Shown one piece after another: positions 1 through 11,500 of a stretch of 64,000 bases of DNA. Both the position numbers and the translations under genes were made by a program. Below the pieces are notes generated by a model, which saw only the letters and a program-made list of their open reading frames with translations, searched no databases and was not told where the DNA came from. The first letter of the stretch is position 1. Each line of letters opens with the position of its first letter. Source of the stretch: Isoetes taiwanensis (Eukaryota > Streptophyta > Lycopodiopsida > Isoetales > Isoetaceae). Location of the stretch: assembly GCA_021234155.1 (NCBI GenBank), contig JAJEKV010000050.1:5380195-5444194 (forward strand), given 5' to 3'.

Positions 1-600
1 CTCTAAAATCCTATGGAGATTTCCCTAGATTCTCTTAAATTCCCATAGATTCTGTAAAATTTTAAGTTTCCAAAAAGAAACTTAGTATTCGATCACATTA
101 GCTCCAACTGCGACGGAACGATGCCAAAGCATCACTCATTGAAAAGTTCTCGATGAGAGGAATCCAATGGTGTGGGTCCCACCTTCATCCGATCCCCCTA
201 CTGCAAGTTAAAAAGAAGCTTCCTAGAAAGTCCACCTATTAATGTTGGTGCCACCTCATTACCTTTTTATTAAATAAGGGTACCACCTCACCTCTTTTAA
301 TAAAGAAATTGCAATTTAATAAAAAATTTAATGGTTAGGATTTCTCCTCCCAACTTCATCCAATGGTTAAGATTGACTGCACCAAAAAGCACCTTTTAAG
401 GGACCTTCCTTGCACCTTCCCGTTAAAAAAATCAAGGGCCAAGATTTCACACGTGGCCCATCGACGGTTCATGGATGGGGTGCATGCCCCATGCATGGCC
501 CATGCATGCCCCCCATCAAATCCAAGGGCCATTTAAGCGCCACCTCAAAAATTAGACGGATAGGATTAATCTCTACCCACATTCACCCCCTAGGTTCCCA
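1..600 (+). repeat. Composite GATTC/CATGC repeat, copy A (left-truncated)
   Basis: Right part of a repeat family that recurs at least eight times in the window. Positions 1-70 are the end of an array of degenerate AGATTC words. Then comes a conserved block: the stretch near 85-180 (GTTCGATCA-like start, CTCGATGAGAGGAATCCAA), GCCACCTCATTACCTTTTTA, a short A-rich tract, and near 480-510 a run of overlapping CATGC palindromes (GGGGTGCATGCCCC then ATGCATG). The tail typical of other copies is missing and the next GATTC array starts directly. I see no coding potential. It belongs to no family I can name. Confidence 0.75.
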
Positions 601-1850
601 AAGATTCTCTTGATATTAGTCTAGATTCCCAAAGATTATCGCAAGACTCCTCTAGATTCCCCAAGATTCTATGTAGTTCTATTGAATTCTCCAAGATTTG
701 ATGAAGGTTCTCCTAGATTCCTTTAGATTATAGGAAAATTCTCCATGATTCTCCAAGATTCCATCATGATTTCACTAGATTCTCAAAGCTTTTAGAAAGA
801 TACCCTTAGATTCCCAAAGATTCTCTTAAGATTCCTCTAGATTCTCTAAGATTCTATGAAGATTCCCTTAGACTTTACATGATTCCATCAAGATTCCTCT
901 AGATTCTTAAAGATTCTATGAAGATTCCCTTGGATTCCCTTAAATTCTCAAAGATTCTCTCGTGATTCCTATAGATTCCCTTTGATTTTCCAAAGATTCT
1001 CTTGAGATTCCCATAGATTCTATAAAGATTCCTCTAGATTCTCCAAGATTACATCAAGATTCCTCTAGATTCTCCACGTAGTTATGAAGACTCCTTTAGA
1101 TTCGCTGAGATTCCCTAAGATTCTCTTGGAATTCCTCTAGATTCTCTAAGATCTCTGACGATTCCCCAGATTCCTATAAATTACCATAAATTCCGTAAAA
1201 TTCTAAGATTCCAAAAAGATTCTTAGTGTTCGATCATGTTGGCTCCAACTGCAACGAAATAGTGCCAAAGCACCACTCATTGGAAAGCTCTCGACGAGAG
1301 GAATCCAATGGCGTGGGTCCCACCTTTATCCGACCCCTCTACTGCAAGCTACGTGCCTTTGAAGGCGATAAACAAAAGGAAGCTTCCTAGAAAGTCTAAT
1401 TTTAAATGCTTTGCCACCTCATTACCTTTTTATTAATGAGGGTGCCACCTCACCTTCTTTAAAAAAAAATTAATTTAATATTAAAAAGTTAATGGCTAGG
1501 ATTTATGCTCACCTTTTGATCTAACGGCTAAGATCTGCTGCACCAAATCTACTTTAAGAGATCTTCCTTGCACCTTCCTTACAAAAAACCAAGGGTTAGG
1601 ATTTATCCTTCCCTTTTGATCCAACGGTCCAGGGATGTGGTGCATGCCCCCATGCATGACCCATGCATGACCCATGCATGCCTCCATGCATGCCCATAAG
1701 GAATGGATGGCCCTGATGCTGCCACCTCACTGGCCCCACCTTAAACGGACGGCATCCGGGCATGTACCAATCAAACACATTATATACCAAAGTTTTATGA
1801 TATACCTTTATATATAAAAACAAGTCTTTGTACTATGTAGGGTCTGTATA
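600..1850 (+). repeat. Composite GATTC/CATGC repeat, copy B
   Basis: Complete copy. Positions 600-1190 are a degenerate tandem array built from AGATTC words separated by CCCT, TCTC or TATGA, with a loose period near 30 bp. Positions 1190-1700 hold the conserved block, ending in nested CATGC palindromes at 1636-1695. Positions 1740-1850 hold an AT-rich tail ending near ACTATGTAGGGTCTGTATAAAG. Long reading frames here are by-products of the low-complexity array. Confidence 0.8.
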
Positions 1851-3601
1851 AAGTTGAACATATCTAATTTAAAGATTATGCATGAGGATTATATTAGACT
1901 CTCCAGAATTTATTACTAGACTAGAGTTTCATGAGAATCTGTAGGTTATTTGAATATCCACTAGCATTTTATCACTAGATTCCACAAAGATTTGCATATT
2001 ACTTGAAAAATCATTTGCATATTACTTTAAACCTACCCTTATAAGTGATTTAGACTCTACCATAAGTTGATCGCTATTTGTCCCTTATAAGTGATCTAGT
2101 CATTCCCCTCATAAGTTGATTGCTACCCTTCTAAGTGATCTAGACCCTACGAAAAGTTGATCATTACTTCCAAGTCCAGCTTAAATTTTTTCAAAAATGG
2201 AGAAGGTTTGCTTGATCCCATGCATTGATTTTTGTTGTCAAGTTAGCCCCATGCTTTGATTTTCGTAGTCACATCATATCCATTGCTTTGGTTTTCTACG
2301 CTCATTAGTAGCGCATGGGAACGTAGTCGTTTTTCTTAACAGTAAGAACTAAACCTACCCAAATCAGAATGGGAAATTTTACCTTTAATGATGGAAGATC
2401 ATTTCTTTTTGTTCTTGTTGTTCGATTGCTCTGTGGACAATAAAAACTCTATCCTAATCTATTCTATATAATTACCCTAAGCTATTGTATGTAGTTCTAT
2501 TCTCCACATAAGTGAATTTAATTTAGTTTACATTATAGGTTCCATGGGACAATCCTATGTCACAATTTTGAATTGAAAGAAATTATTATCACCCCTTAAA
2601 TAGATTTAGCGCTCAAAGATGAGCACTATACACAATATTTTATACACTCTTTGTGGTTTACGTTACCACATGAAGCTAGCAAGTATCCGAATCTTCTCTT
2701 TTTTATTGCGATGATCCTGATCTTGTTGATTATCTAAAAGCTGGATACCAGCTGGATATCAAGCTTCTCAGAATATCATCCTCTCATGTCGTTAACATTT
2801 GAAAGCAAATCAACCCACTTTGCATCATGAATTAAAGTTGCCCAAATAGGACGACCACTATTAAAATGCTTTTCACATTGTTTGCATTGAAGAACTGTGG
2901 GTCCAGCCCTAGGCATATATCAGGCACATATCTTGCACTGTTCTCGAGATACAACATACCAGATACCAAACTACTGATGTAATATCAGCCCTTTTTCAGA
3001 AACATCATATTTCACACCGAAAAATTCTGCATACCTTTTAAATAACATGGTCTCCAAGTTGCAACTGGAAAGGGTCACAACCAACACATTTGTAAACATA
3101 GCCCAATTTACTTGGAGACTCATTCATTGCATTTGCTTATCTACAAGTTAAGGATGCAACAAAGATGCAACAAACTTATCATCAGAAACAGCATTAAAGA
3201 GATCACACAATACCCCTTTTTAAAGGAGAAAATGCACAGTAAACTCACGTATAAATGCAAACGAAAACTCAGACATGGAAGAACATAAAGTGCCTGACAA
3301 AATGCATCATGAAGCTGGGATCTTTTATGTTGTGCCCCCTTGGCTGTGCATATACAGTATACCATTCAAAACCACGTCTACTAAAGATCTCTACTAAAGA
3401 TCTGTCCCAGAATTTCTTTCTTTTCTTTTTTTTTTTTTTTTTTTTTTTTGAAGGCTATATGTCCCAGAATTTCATAAATGAAAATAGAAAGAGCTATTTT
3501 AGATGGCCTAAAGGTGCAAATTTTCAATGACAACTCCTTTCTTTTAGGATGTGGATATATTTGGTGCATCATATAATGCCAACATCCTTGCAACTTACAA
3601 C
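1851..3601. other. Unassigned spacer with a possible minus-strand coding relic
   Basis: No intact gene. On the minus strand from about 3110 to 2780 one frame reads like decayed protein: it includes CKIC and LQCKQCEKHFNSGR, suggesting a zinc-binding pair of CxxC motifs, but it has at least three in-frame stops. I cannot name the family. A T homopolymer sits at about 3426-3449. The rest is AT-rich with no recognised feature. Confidence 0.25.
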
Positions 3602-3605
3602 TAGA

Positions 3606-3636
3606 AACAAGGTGACGGTGCAAACGCACTAATGAC
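3606..3636 (+). repeat. Left terminal inverted repeat
   Basis: Begins AACAAGGTGACGGTGCAAAC and ends in CACTAATGAC. All 31 bases match the reverse complement of 12628-12658. Immediately outside lies TAGA at 3602-3605, matching TAGA at 12659-12662, the best candidate target-site duplication. Sliding the boundary by one base would give a 2-bp AG duplication instead. Confidence 0.88.
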
Positions 3637-3921
3637 CTGTGGTGCAATTGCAGATTCCTTTTTCCAAAAAATGTAAATTCGGCAGTTTTGACCATTAAAA
3701 AAAAAAACAACTATCAAAAAAAAAAAGTTGCATTCCAAATATGGCCATTTTAATGGGCATGAGATTTTGTGTTAAGACACACTAAGAAAATGCACTTTCT
3801 TACGAAACAAAATACAAAGGGAAAGAAGGAAGTCTATGCGCGCATAGACAATAAAGTTATATTTCAATAATATAATACAATAATATAGGCACATAAAAAA
3901 AATTCATTTTTTTAGCACACA

Positions 3922-4595
3922 CTATATATCAAGAGGAGGTTCCTTGTGAGGAAGTTCATCATCAGAATCTGGAGGAGGGAGAACCTTAGTAGAGCTATCA
4001 GGATTAACTTCCTCAGTGTCCGAGGCATCCTTCTCTTCGTCAACCTTTTGAATCTCTTCCACAGAACAAGCTCGACGAACTCTGCCGGATCGTTTGTCTT
4101 CTCGGTGAGTGGCGGCAAAGGCTCGAGCTTGAAGTCATGGAATTACCATCCTTATCCTTAAGGCCAACCTCCCGCTTTTTCATCGGCAAAAGCCGTCGCG
4201 GCAGGAACTTATTCTGGATTTTATATATACCACAGAATCCTTATCAAAATCAATTGCAAGGCAGTTGTGACCCTTTAAAGCACAAGCCAAGGTGGTCCCT
4301 GACCCTGAGAAGGCATCGACGACCCAATCACCTGGCTGTGAAAACATCTCTAAAAGGGTATTAATGAGCTGTTGAGGATTCTGATAAGGATTGACTATAT
4401 CGACCACGGTGTCTTTGGGTCCGTCAATTTCGAATGATCACGGAATTGAAACGCGTACGCAAGTCCATGCCGCCAGTGATATTATAATGCAAAATGCTTC
4501 TCTGCCCACCAATGCTGTGGTAACCAATGTGCATCTGTTCCCAAACATTTACAAGCCTTGCACCACCGCCATTTCCTCTTACATTCGTCTTCAAC
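3922..4595 (-). pseudogene. Last exon of methyltransferase gene: SAM-binding motif and acidic tail
   Basis: Acceptor at 4596-4597 (TTGCAG before GTTGAAG). It joins in phase with the 4658 donor, giving W at the junction. It encodes a stretch ending in INPYQ-type context (IVNPYQNPQQLINTLLEMF) and the FSGSGTT motif at about 4289-4320, followed by LAIDFD, the acidic residue that binds the ribose hydroxyls of SAM in this family. Three frame changes break the exon (one extra base near 4425, another near 4200, another near 4080). The final frame reads a Glu/Asp/Pro-rich tail to TAG at 3922-3924. Confidence 0.75.
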
Positions 4596-4657
4596 CTGCA
4601 ACCGCAACCAATGAGTTATCGTGTGCTATGCGCGCATAGCAAGAAGAAATAACTTAC

Positions 4658-5091
4658 CAAATGGCTGGCTCGTAACCAGCTTTGCAGTGCTCTCTCATTG
4701 CAGCTTGCACCATACCTGCCTGATTACTTGAATGAAAAACTACAATCCTCCAAAGAGGTGCAGTATTGATTTTGGCGAAACGTCTCAAGAAAGAATCAAA
4801 TTCAGCATAAGTAAATGGAGAATCATCTCCACGGCTATCAGGTAGCTTGAACCCATAAGGAATATCAGCAATACATAAAGAATAATTGCCAGGTTTCAAT
4901 GTATGGTCAAGTTTGAGACAATTTCCATGATATATCTGGTATAAACAATTCTGGCCAAACATGTCAAACCTTTCAAATTCTGTTGGTACAAAACTTTGCT
5001 CAGCTTCTTCCTTCTTCTTAAGCTTTGCGCGCTCTTCCTTAGCAAGTCTAACCATGTTAAAAAACCCTGGCGGCATCGGGTCCTTCTTTTT
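4658..5091 (-). pseudogene. Methyltransferase exon with DIPY catalytic motif
   Basis: A clean 434-nt exon, open throughout, with an acceptor at 5092-5093 and a GTAAGT donor at 4652-4657. It starts with a Lys/Glu-rich helix (LAKEERAKLKKKEEAEQS), then YQIYHGNCLKL, which resembles the ..GD.. entry strand of N4/N6 methyltransferases, then SLCIADIPYGFKLPD at about 4850-4880, then a predicted catalytic-domain core (FVHSS-like VVFHSSNQ). The Asp, Pro and Tyr of the NPPY/DPPY loop are kept while the second residue is Ile. This exon shows no sign of decay, unlike its neighbours. Confidence 0.75.
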
Positions 5092-5148
5092 CTAAAACCA
5101 CAGAGCACAGCTTTAGTACAAACAAGAAGACGAGTTCAAAGTGTTTTC

Positions 5149-5433
5149 CTATGCGCGCATAGCAACATTAGTAACGGACTTCTTGTGGTGCTATGCGCGC
5201 ATAGACATACAACAAGAAAACAGCCTTGGTAAGAAGAAAAACAAAGGTTCCTCAAGTGTTAGCCTATGCGCGCATAGCACCACAGTAATGGACTTCTCGT
5301 AATGCTATGTGCGCATAGCCACACAACAAGAAAACAACTTACAGCAAGAAGAAAAAAACAAAGGTTCTAAGTGTGAGCCTATGCGCGCATAGCACCACAG
5401 TAACAGACTTCTTGTAGTGCTATGCGCGCATAG
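5149..5433. repeat. Cluster of CTATGCGCGCATAG palindromes in a methyltransferase intron
   Basis: Six copies of the 14-nt perfect palindrome or one-base variants at 5149-5162, 5191-5204, 5264-5277, about 5303-5316, 5384-5397 and 5420-5433. All lie in the intron between the exons ending at 5472 and starting at 5091. Between them is a longer imperfect repeat of about 60-120 bp (AACAAGAAAAC, AAAGGTTC, GTAACGGACTTCTTGT). Single copies also lie in other introns or flanks at 3834-3847 and 4626-4639. Confidence 0.85.
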
Positions 5434-7459
5434 GCAGACAACAAGATAAGTAGGGGAACAAGAAATTTTACCCAGTTTGTAAAATTTGAAGCGTATTGGT
5501 TTATCTTTTCATCCGACGACCATGTAGGGTATAATTCTTTAACTTTTTCCCAGGTGTCACAGTTAAGGTGGACCATGAGTTGCTGCTGACAGAGTGCACA
5601 ATCCTTTTGGCTGCAAAAGTAAGGAGTGTTAAAAAACTCGGGAACGTAAACTACCAGCGAGGACTAGCAAGAACTTACTGTTTGAATTCACCCTGCATTT
5701 CTTCCAAGCTAAAGTGGCCATTCACCACCTTCTGCAGCACCTCACAAACCTTTTCTGTATTTTTTAGACCTTGCATTTCTCGCCAAACCATGATACCCAT
5801 GTCCTTCTGTTTAGCAGGTTTTTTTTTTCTTTTTGGATCCTTCGCCTTCCCTTTAGATTTCAGTGTACCATCAGCAAACATATCAAAAAATCTTGAAGTT
5901 CCCAGACCTAAAAAGGTACAAGAAAGAAATAAAGGTAAGAAAATAGAATGGCTATGCGCGCATGGTCAAAGAACTTGGAGAAGAAAGTTATCTTACACGC
6001 CCATGCTCGCATCACCGGAGTTGCGTCCAAGCAAAGACACTCAGAAAATAATCGCTCTTTAAGAGCCGGATATAGGTTTTGATCATCCTTTATATCTTTG
6101 TCACCTTTGTGCTTCGGATCCTAAAAAGCTCGTATTCCTTGTGCATAAACTTAATCTTATCTATGAAGCTCATGCTCATCCAGATATTCATTGTCCACGT
6201 TGTGGCTCATAGCAAGCAACTTGGCTTCCGTGAGTCGCTGACACCCACGTAAACAAATGCAAATATCCGAGAGAAGCGGTGTTCTTTAGTTTCTTTGTAA
6301 AAGCTGCCTCCTCGCCTTTAAAGTCGTGGAGTGCCACCCAAAACAAAATATTTGTAGCTTTCATCCTCTTCCTTTACAAAGAATCCCTTTCATTGCTTTG
6401 GGAAGGGTCAACAATGCAAATGTGTGGAGTCAGAGTGCATTTGGTGTGTCCCTTATCGTTCTTTAAGAGCGCGGACAAATGACCGTGAGTAAATTTTTTT
6501 CTTACTTGCAAAGGCCTCTCGCCGGACTCATCCTTTGGGCACAACTTAACACAATCAACCAGCAAGTGCATGATACCAGGCACACGACATCTCAACTCAA
6601 TTTCTTCGAGCTTCCTAGAAGCCATGTCCTTTTCCTTACTGGCAATCCTTGTACCCGGTGCTGGAGGCAAAGTTACCTTTGTGCCTTTTCTTGATGCCTT
6701 GCTAGTTGGTGGAGCGATTGTCACCACCAGGGCCCGCTTTGTAATAATTTCTTTTGGCTTTCTTTTTTCTTGGCCTCTCCACCACTTCAACCTCAAACTC
6801 TTCCTCCTCAGATTCGGAGGACGAAGGTTCATCTTCAACCACTATTCTGGGGAGGATTAGCTTGGCAGGAGATGGCATGGCATCCTTCAGCAGCTTAGTA
6901 GGAGGTGCGCTTGAACTTAACAAAGGATCCTTGGTCAAAAGAAGATCTTTTAGTATAGAAAGAAGATCCTGCAAACAAAACCTATGATGTCATAGACCAA
7001 ACATGTTGGTAAAGTCTTCTCGTGCAGGAAAATAACACTTACAATTTTACTCTTCATTCTTGCCTGAATGTAGCCTTGCATATCTTCCGGAGAAGACAAA
7101 CTCAGCTTAAAAAATGAACTATCCACAGAATATATATGTTGGATCGCCTTGGTGGTGGTCGTGCACTTGATGTGGTACATACCAAAGAGCTCAACATCTA
7201 CAAGCCCCGCCACATCTTTGAAAGGTTTCTAGATCATGTGTTTGCTTTGCGGTCACGGGAACAAATGTACAAATATAAAAATGCTAGATTGATGGTTCAT
7301 CGGTGCCCCGACAAGCAACCATGCTGATCCTTCAAAAATAGGAGCCATCATCGGCCTCCTCAAAATGCTGCTGACTTGGAGCCGAAACATCCAAACTTGG
7401 ATCCTTCGGCGTTCTCCTCTTCTTGGCGACCTTTTGGGAGGATGCACCCGCATCATCCT

Positions 7460-8573
7460 GGCTACCCGATCAAGGTTTTTCTTCTTCTTGAAATATAAAG
7501 AACAAAGTAAAGAATTAAGACATCATTTGCCTATCGCGCCGCATAGCCAACCAATTCAACCAATTCAATAGTGACGGGCATACTATAAAAGAAAAGCTTT
7601 TGTGTCTATGCGGCAAGATAGGCAAAGCTTATGAAAAAGCTTTGTGTCTATGCGGCGATAGGCGGAGCTTATGAAAAAGCTTTGTGTCTATGCCAAGATA
7701 GGCGAGCTTATGAAAAAGCTTTGTGTCCATGCCAAGATAGGCAGAGCTTATGAAAAAGCTTTGTGTCTATGCGGCAAGATAGGCGAGCTTATAAAAAGCT
7801 TTGTGTCTATGCGCGCATAGACAGAGCTTACGAAAAAAGCTTTGTGTCTATGCGCGCATAGGCAAAGCTTATAAAAAAGACTCAAACCAAACAAAACATC
7901 CCAGAAACATACCAGAACTGAGGAAGAAGGCCAGAAATACTTAAGAAATTGACATTTTTAATCATTTTGGAGGCAGCCAAAACAAGCAAATATTGCACAA
8001 AAAAAAATTAAAAGTGAGCTAATTAAGTAGCAGCTAAGATCTTGACGTATCTTCCACCAGTCATTTGCCGCGTGTCTATGCAGCTTCTTATAGAATTCGA
8101 TAGGTCGAGCGCCCAGGAGCTTCGGTCTGTATGCAGAAATGTGCGCCCTTCTTTCCTATTTATTGTCTATGTTACTACTTGGATATTCTCTATGACATTA
8201 TACATGAAGAGTGTAGCGTTCATTTCATGCAGTCCTTTATGGAGTGTCAAGCCCACACAAAGTCTCTTCGTCTTCCCCGCTCTTCCTTTACGCTTTTGTA
8301 TCTTATCTTGTCTTCCTTCGCTTGAGCTATAGAAGTTATTAATACGTCTTCCCTGTGCTCAAGTAGGTAACAGGCTTATCTCTCACAGTAATTTTTGATA
8401 TCTTGTCTATGCGCGCATGGGCAACGAGAGTTCATCTTACACCCGGGCTATGCGCGCATAGGCAAGCTACTATTATTTCTATTTTAATTAGTTAGTGTAC
8501 TTCCTTACTTAGTACATGCATAGTAGGTGTGGTGCATGTTTGTTTCTGAGTACAGGTATTTGTCCATTTGCAG
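7460..8573. promoter_or_regulatory. Divergent intergenic region between methyltransferase and transposase genes
   Basis: This 1.1 kb gap separates the 5' ends of the two divergent genes, so it should hold both promoters and perhaps untranslated first exons. The left third (7590-7875) is an array of about seven units, each with GCTTATGAAAAAGCTTTGTG followed by a CTATGCGCGCATAG-type palindrome. Variants lose the central GC bases (TATGCGGCAAGATAGG). Two more palindromes lie at about 8407-8420 and 8448-8461. No TATA box could be assigned with confidence. A frame at 8041-8332 could be an early exon, but nothing in it is recognisable. Exon 1 of the transposase follows a good acceptor at 8572-8573. 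Confidence 0.5.
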
Positions 8574-11500
8574 CATGGACGGCAGCCACTCAAGAAGAAG
8601 TTTTCTATCACCGCCTGCGAATCTTACATTATTGCCTCGAGGCGGGTTCAGCACACCCAGACAAAGCAGTGAAGACGAAGATTTACGTGATAGTCCATCT
8701 GGAAGCTTTGTTTCTCCGTCACCAATATAGTTAATGCGCGGGTCTACCTCCTTTCAAACTCCTTCACCAACACACGTTCTACAGCGTTCTTCTATGTTTA
8801 GAACACCATCTCCCTCACTCCGACAAGACGTTTCCTCAGCCTCACCTACTCACACGACCCACTCAATTTTTGAAACTCCTTCACCTCTACAGGAATTGCA
8901 CCGTTCCTTGCAAAACATAATTGATTCTGTAGAGAGACCTCTTCAGCGTGAAAAAGGCCCCTCGTTAACCCAAAGGGTCGCTGAGGATGACCTACAAATG
9001 TTAAGGAGGAAATCTAGAACATTGTTTCCATGTTCCTCGGTTGAGAGCGAGAAGGTTAATGACACAACTATTGAAGACGAGCATGTTTGTACTCCAGAAA
9101 GACCTATCATAGGCTCCAGCCAGAACAGAAGCCCCACAGAGCTTTCGACGCAGAGAAATCCATACAGCAGTGCAAAGAGATTTAAGAGGGACCCTACAGT
9201 AAGGGCATTTAGGACAGTATTGCGAAATCGGTTGATGGGACTAACTTACATGAGGCAGCTAAGGCGTCTGGCTTGTTGTCAAAAGAAGTGTATAATGAAC
9301 TTCCCTTTTTCGTCTTTAAGGCAAACAAGACAATCCTTCTTGTCTATGTCTAAACGTGACCAGGAATCCTACCTAGCATATCACGTGAGGCCTGAACGAG
9401 GCGACAGTTTTTCATACTACGTGTTGAATGTAACTGTTTGCCAGCTGGCTTTCAAAAAAATACATGCCATTGGAAGTCGTCGCATGTCAAGGGTACAAAA
9501 ACGGTTAGACAGAAATCCATGCATTGACGACTACTGTCACCCAAAGAAAGTAGTTGGTGTGCACTGCTTGGAAGCAAAAGCATGGTTGGTGGGCTTCTTT
9601 GACTCAAAGCGTGAGCGACTACCCAACAATCCTGTTCATCATCTTAGGACAAAGATTACCAAGAAAGAAGTCTACATCATGTACGCAGATCTCTTCCAGT
9701 CTTCAAGTCGATCGTTCATATCCTACTCTTACTTCTTAAGATTGTGGAAGCAAGAATTCAATCTTGTTAGGATCCCAAAAAGGCACCGGGTTCTCGAGAT
9801 GTTCTACATGTTCGTATTGAAGGAGAAAAGGTCCATGGCAAAGAATCTTCTCGAGAAAATACGTTCTTTGATTCAAAGTCTTTGTTCCCATGTCCCAGGC
9901 TTCAGTATAACGGGTTAACTAGATTTGTCTTTTTTGTCTATGCGCGCATAGCGAGGACTCGTCTATGCGCCGCGATAGCGTGCTTCCTATTTTCTAGTCG
10001 CTTGTCTATGCGCCGCATAGCATGCTTCCTATTTTCTCGGACGCTTTGTCTATGCGCCGCATAGCATGCTTCCTATTTTACGGGCGCTTGTCTATCGCGC
10101 GCATAGCATGCTTCCTATTTTCGGTCGCTTGTCTGCGCGCCGCATAGCATGCTTCCTATTTTCGGGACGCTTTGTCTGGCGCGCGCATAGCATGCTTCCT
10201 ATTTTCTGGGTCGCGGCGCGATAGCATGCTTCCTATTTTCTCGATCGCTTGTCATGCGCCGCATAGCATGCTTCCTATTTTCTGGTCGCTTGTCTATGCG
10301 CGCATGGCGTGCTTCTGTTTTCTGGTCGCTTGTCTATGCGCGCATCGCGAGAAACTAAATACGTGTCATTGTGTCTATGCGGGCATAGCAAAGCAAGTGA
10401 TTGTGATATTGACAAATGTCTTTGGTTGCAGATCAGATAACTCAACAATTACAGGAACACAGAGAGGCTCAAGCCCTGGAAAGAAAGAAGCTTGCAAAGC
10501 ACAGAAAAAAAGCTTTGGAGAGGCCTCTTGAATACATGTCTGTGGTAGTAGATGGCATGGATCAAAAGAAGACGTCCCTTCCTCATTTTATAAATGTTCC
10601 TAAGGATTTAGATGAAGCTGACTTCTTGAAGTTGCATCTAGTTGGTGCTTTAGTTTTTCAGGGCGTGGTTAAGTGCAAAGTATTTTTGACGTACCCAAAT
10701 ATACACAGTGATCCTAATCTCACGGTCACAATACTGAACAAGATTCTTCCGCAGCGAGAAGTTGCCTTGAAAGTTTCTACATACTGACTAGACAATACAA
10801 GCAGGGAAAATAAAAACCAAGTTCTATTTGCCTACTATGCAATGCTGGTCCAGTTAGGTATCTTCCGAAAGGTCAAGGTTGGCTTCTTACTTGTTGGCCA
10901 CACGCATGATCAAATAGACCAAATGTTCAGTCGATTTTCTCAGAAGGTTGCTGGGGAAAAAGGCATTTTTATCATACTCTTTGTGCAGTGTGATCGAGAA
11001 AGCCTACAATCCAACACCAGTTGTCGAAGTGCTTAGCGAGACTTGTGATTTTCGTGAATTTGTTTTCCAACGACAGTCTGACACAGGTCCTGCTATTCAC
11101 AAGTTGAATAATTTGACCTTTCAGCATCATGTGAAGTTCTTTCTTAGAGAAGGTAATGCCATTCTTCAAGGAAAGTACTTTGTAACTTCTGCATCCTGGC
11201 TTCCAGAGGCAGGGTTACAATTCTTGAGACGTGTTCCTGAAGTTAAAGAAATGAGAAGAGCCATTCAGCAGCCACTGAAGAGTGCCATAGACAACACTGA
11301 GAAGAACAAAGACAAGAATCCTCTTGTCTCACTATCCAGCATGGAGAAAAGCATAAGCTCGTGTTTTAAGTACTTTAATGAGGAAGAAAAGGGCTGGTGG
11401 GAAAATTTCTTTGAAACCATGAAACACGTGACCATGTCCTTAAACAGCATCACTTTGGAGATTCCTTTTCGTTGGCCTAGTAGCCAAACCTCTCCTCCTG

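Larger units (their letters stand above)
3922..7450 (-). pseudogene. Permuted (beta-class) DNA N4C/N6A-type methyltransferase gene, multi-exon, damaged
   Basis: Runs right to left. Exons defined by GT..AG sites with continuing phase: 7043-~7232, 6506-6968, ~6121-6482, 5997-6120, 5679-5907, 5472-5610, 4658-5091 and 3922-4595 (stop at 3922-3924). A further coding-like stretch (7330-7450) probably belongs to the 5' end, but I cannot connect it. The N-terminal half is unrecognised, with a Ser/Glu-rich and Lys-rich segment and a CALCQQQL zinc-finger-like motif. The C-terminal half has the methyltransferase motifs: IADIPYG, then after about 150 residues DAFSGSGTTLACALKGHNCL followed by AIDFD. This order, catalytic motif before the SAM motif, defines the beta class of amino-methyltransferases found in bacterial restriction-modification systems and phages. 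The canonical tetrapeptide is DPPY; here it is DIPY. The tail is acidic and Pro-rich. Frameshifts occur near 6760, 6365, 4425, 4200 and 4080. Target base and sequence cannot be read from the sequence. Confidence 0.75.

Noticed and set aside
410-613. Open frames through the composite repeat (also 1496-1823, 23449-23774, 29069-29281, 37146-37367)
   Set aside because: The same His/Met/Gly-rich peptides arise from CATGC palindromes in every copy on whichever strand is read; they are repeat artefacts.
3381-3710. 109-codon minus-strand frame with poly-Lys
   Set aside because: Produced by the T homopolymer at 3426-3449 and overlaps the transposon terminus; no protein features.
5149-5433. Regularly spaced palindromes suggesting a CRISPR array
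   Set aside because: Repeats are short, spacing is irregular, spacers are themselves related, and the context is a eukaryotic intron.
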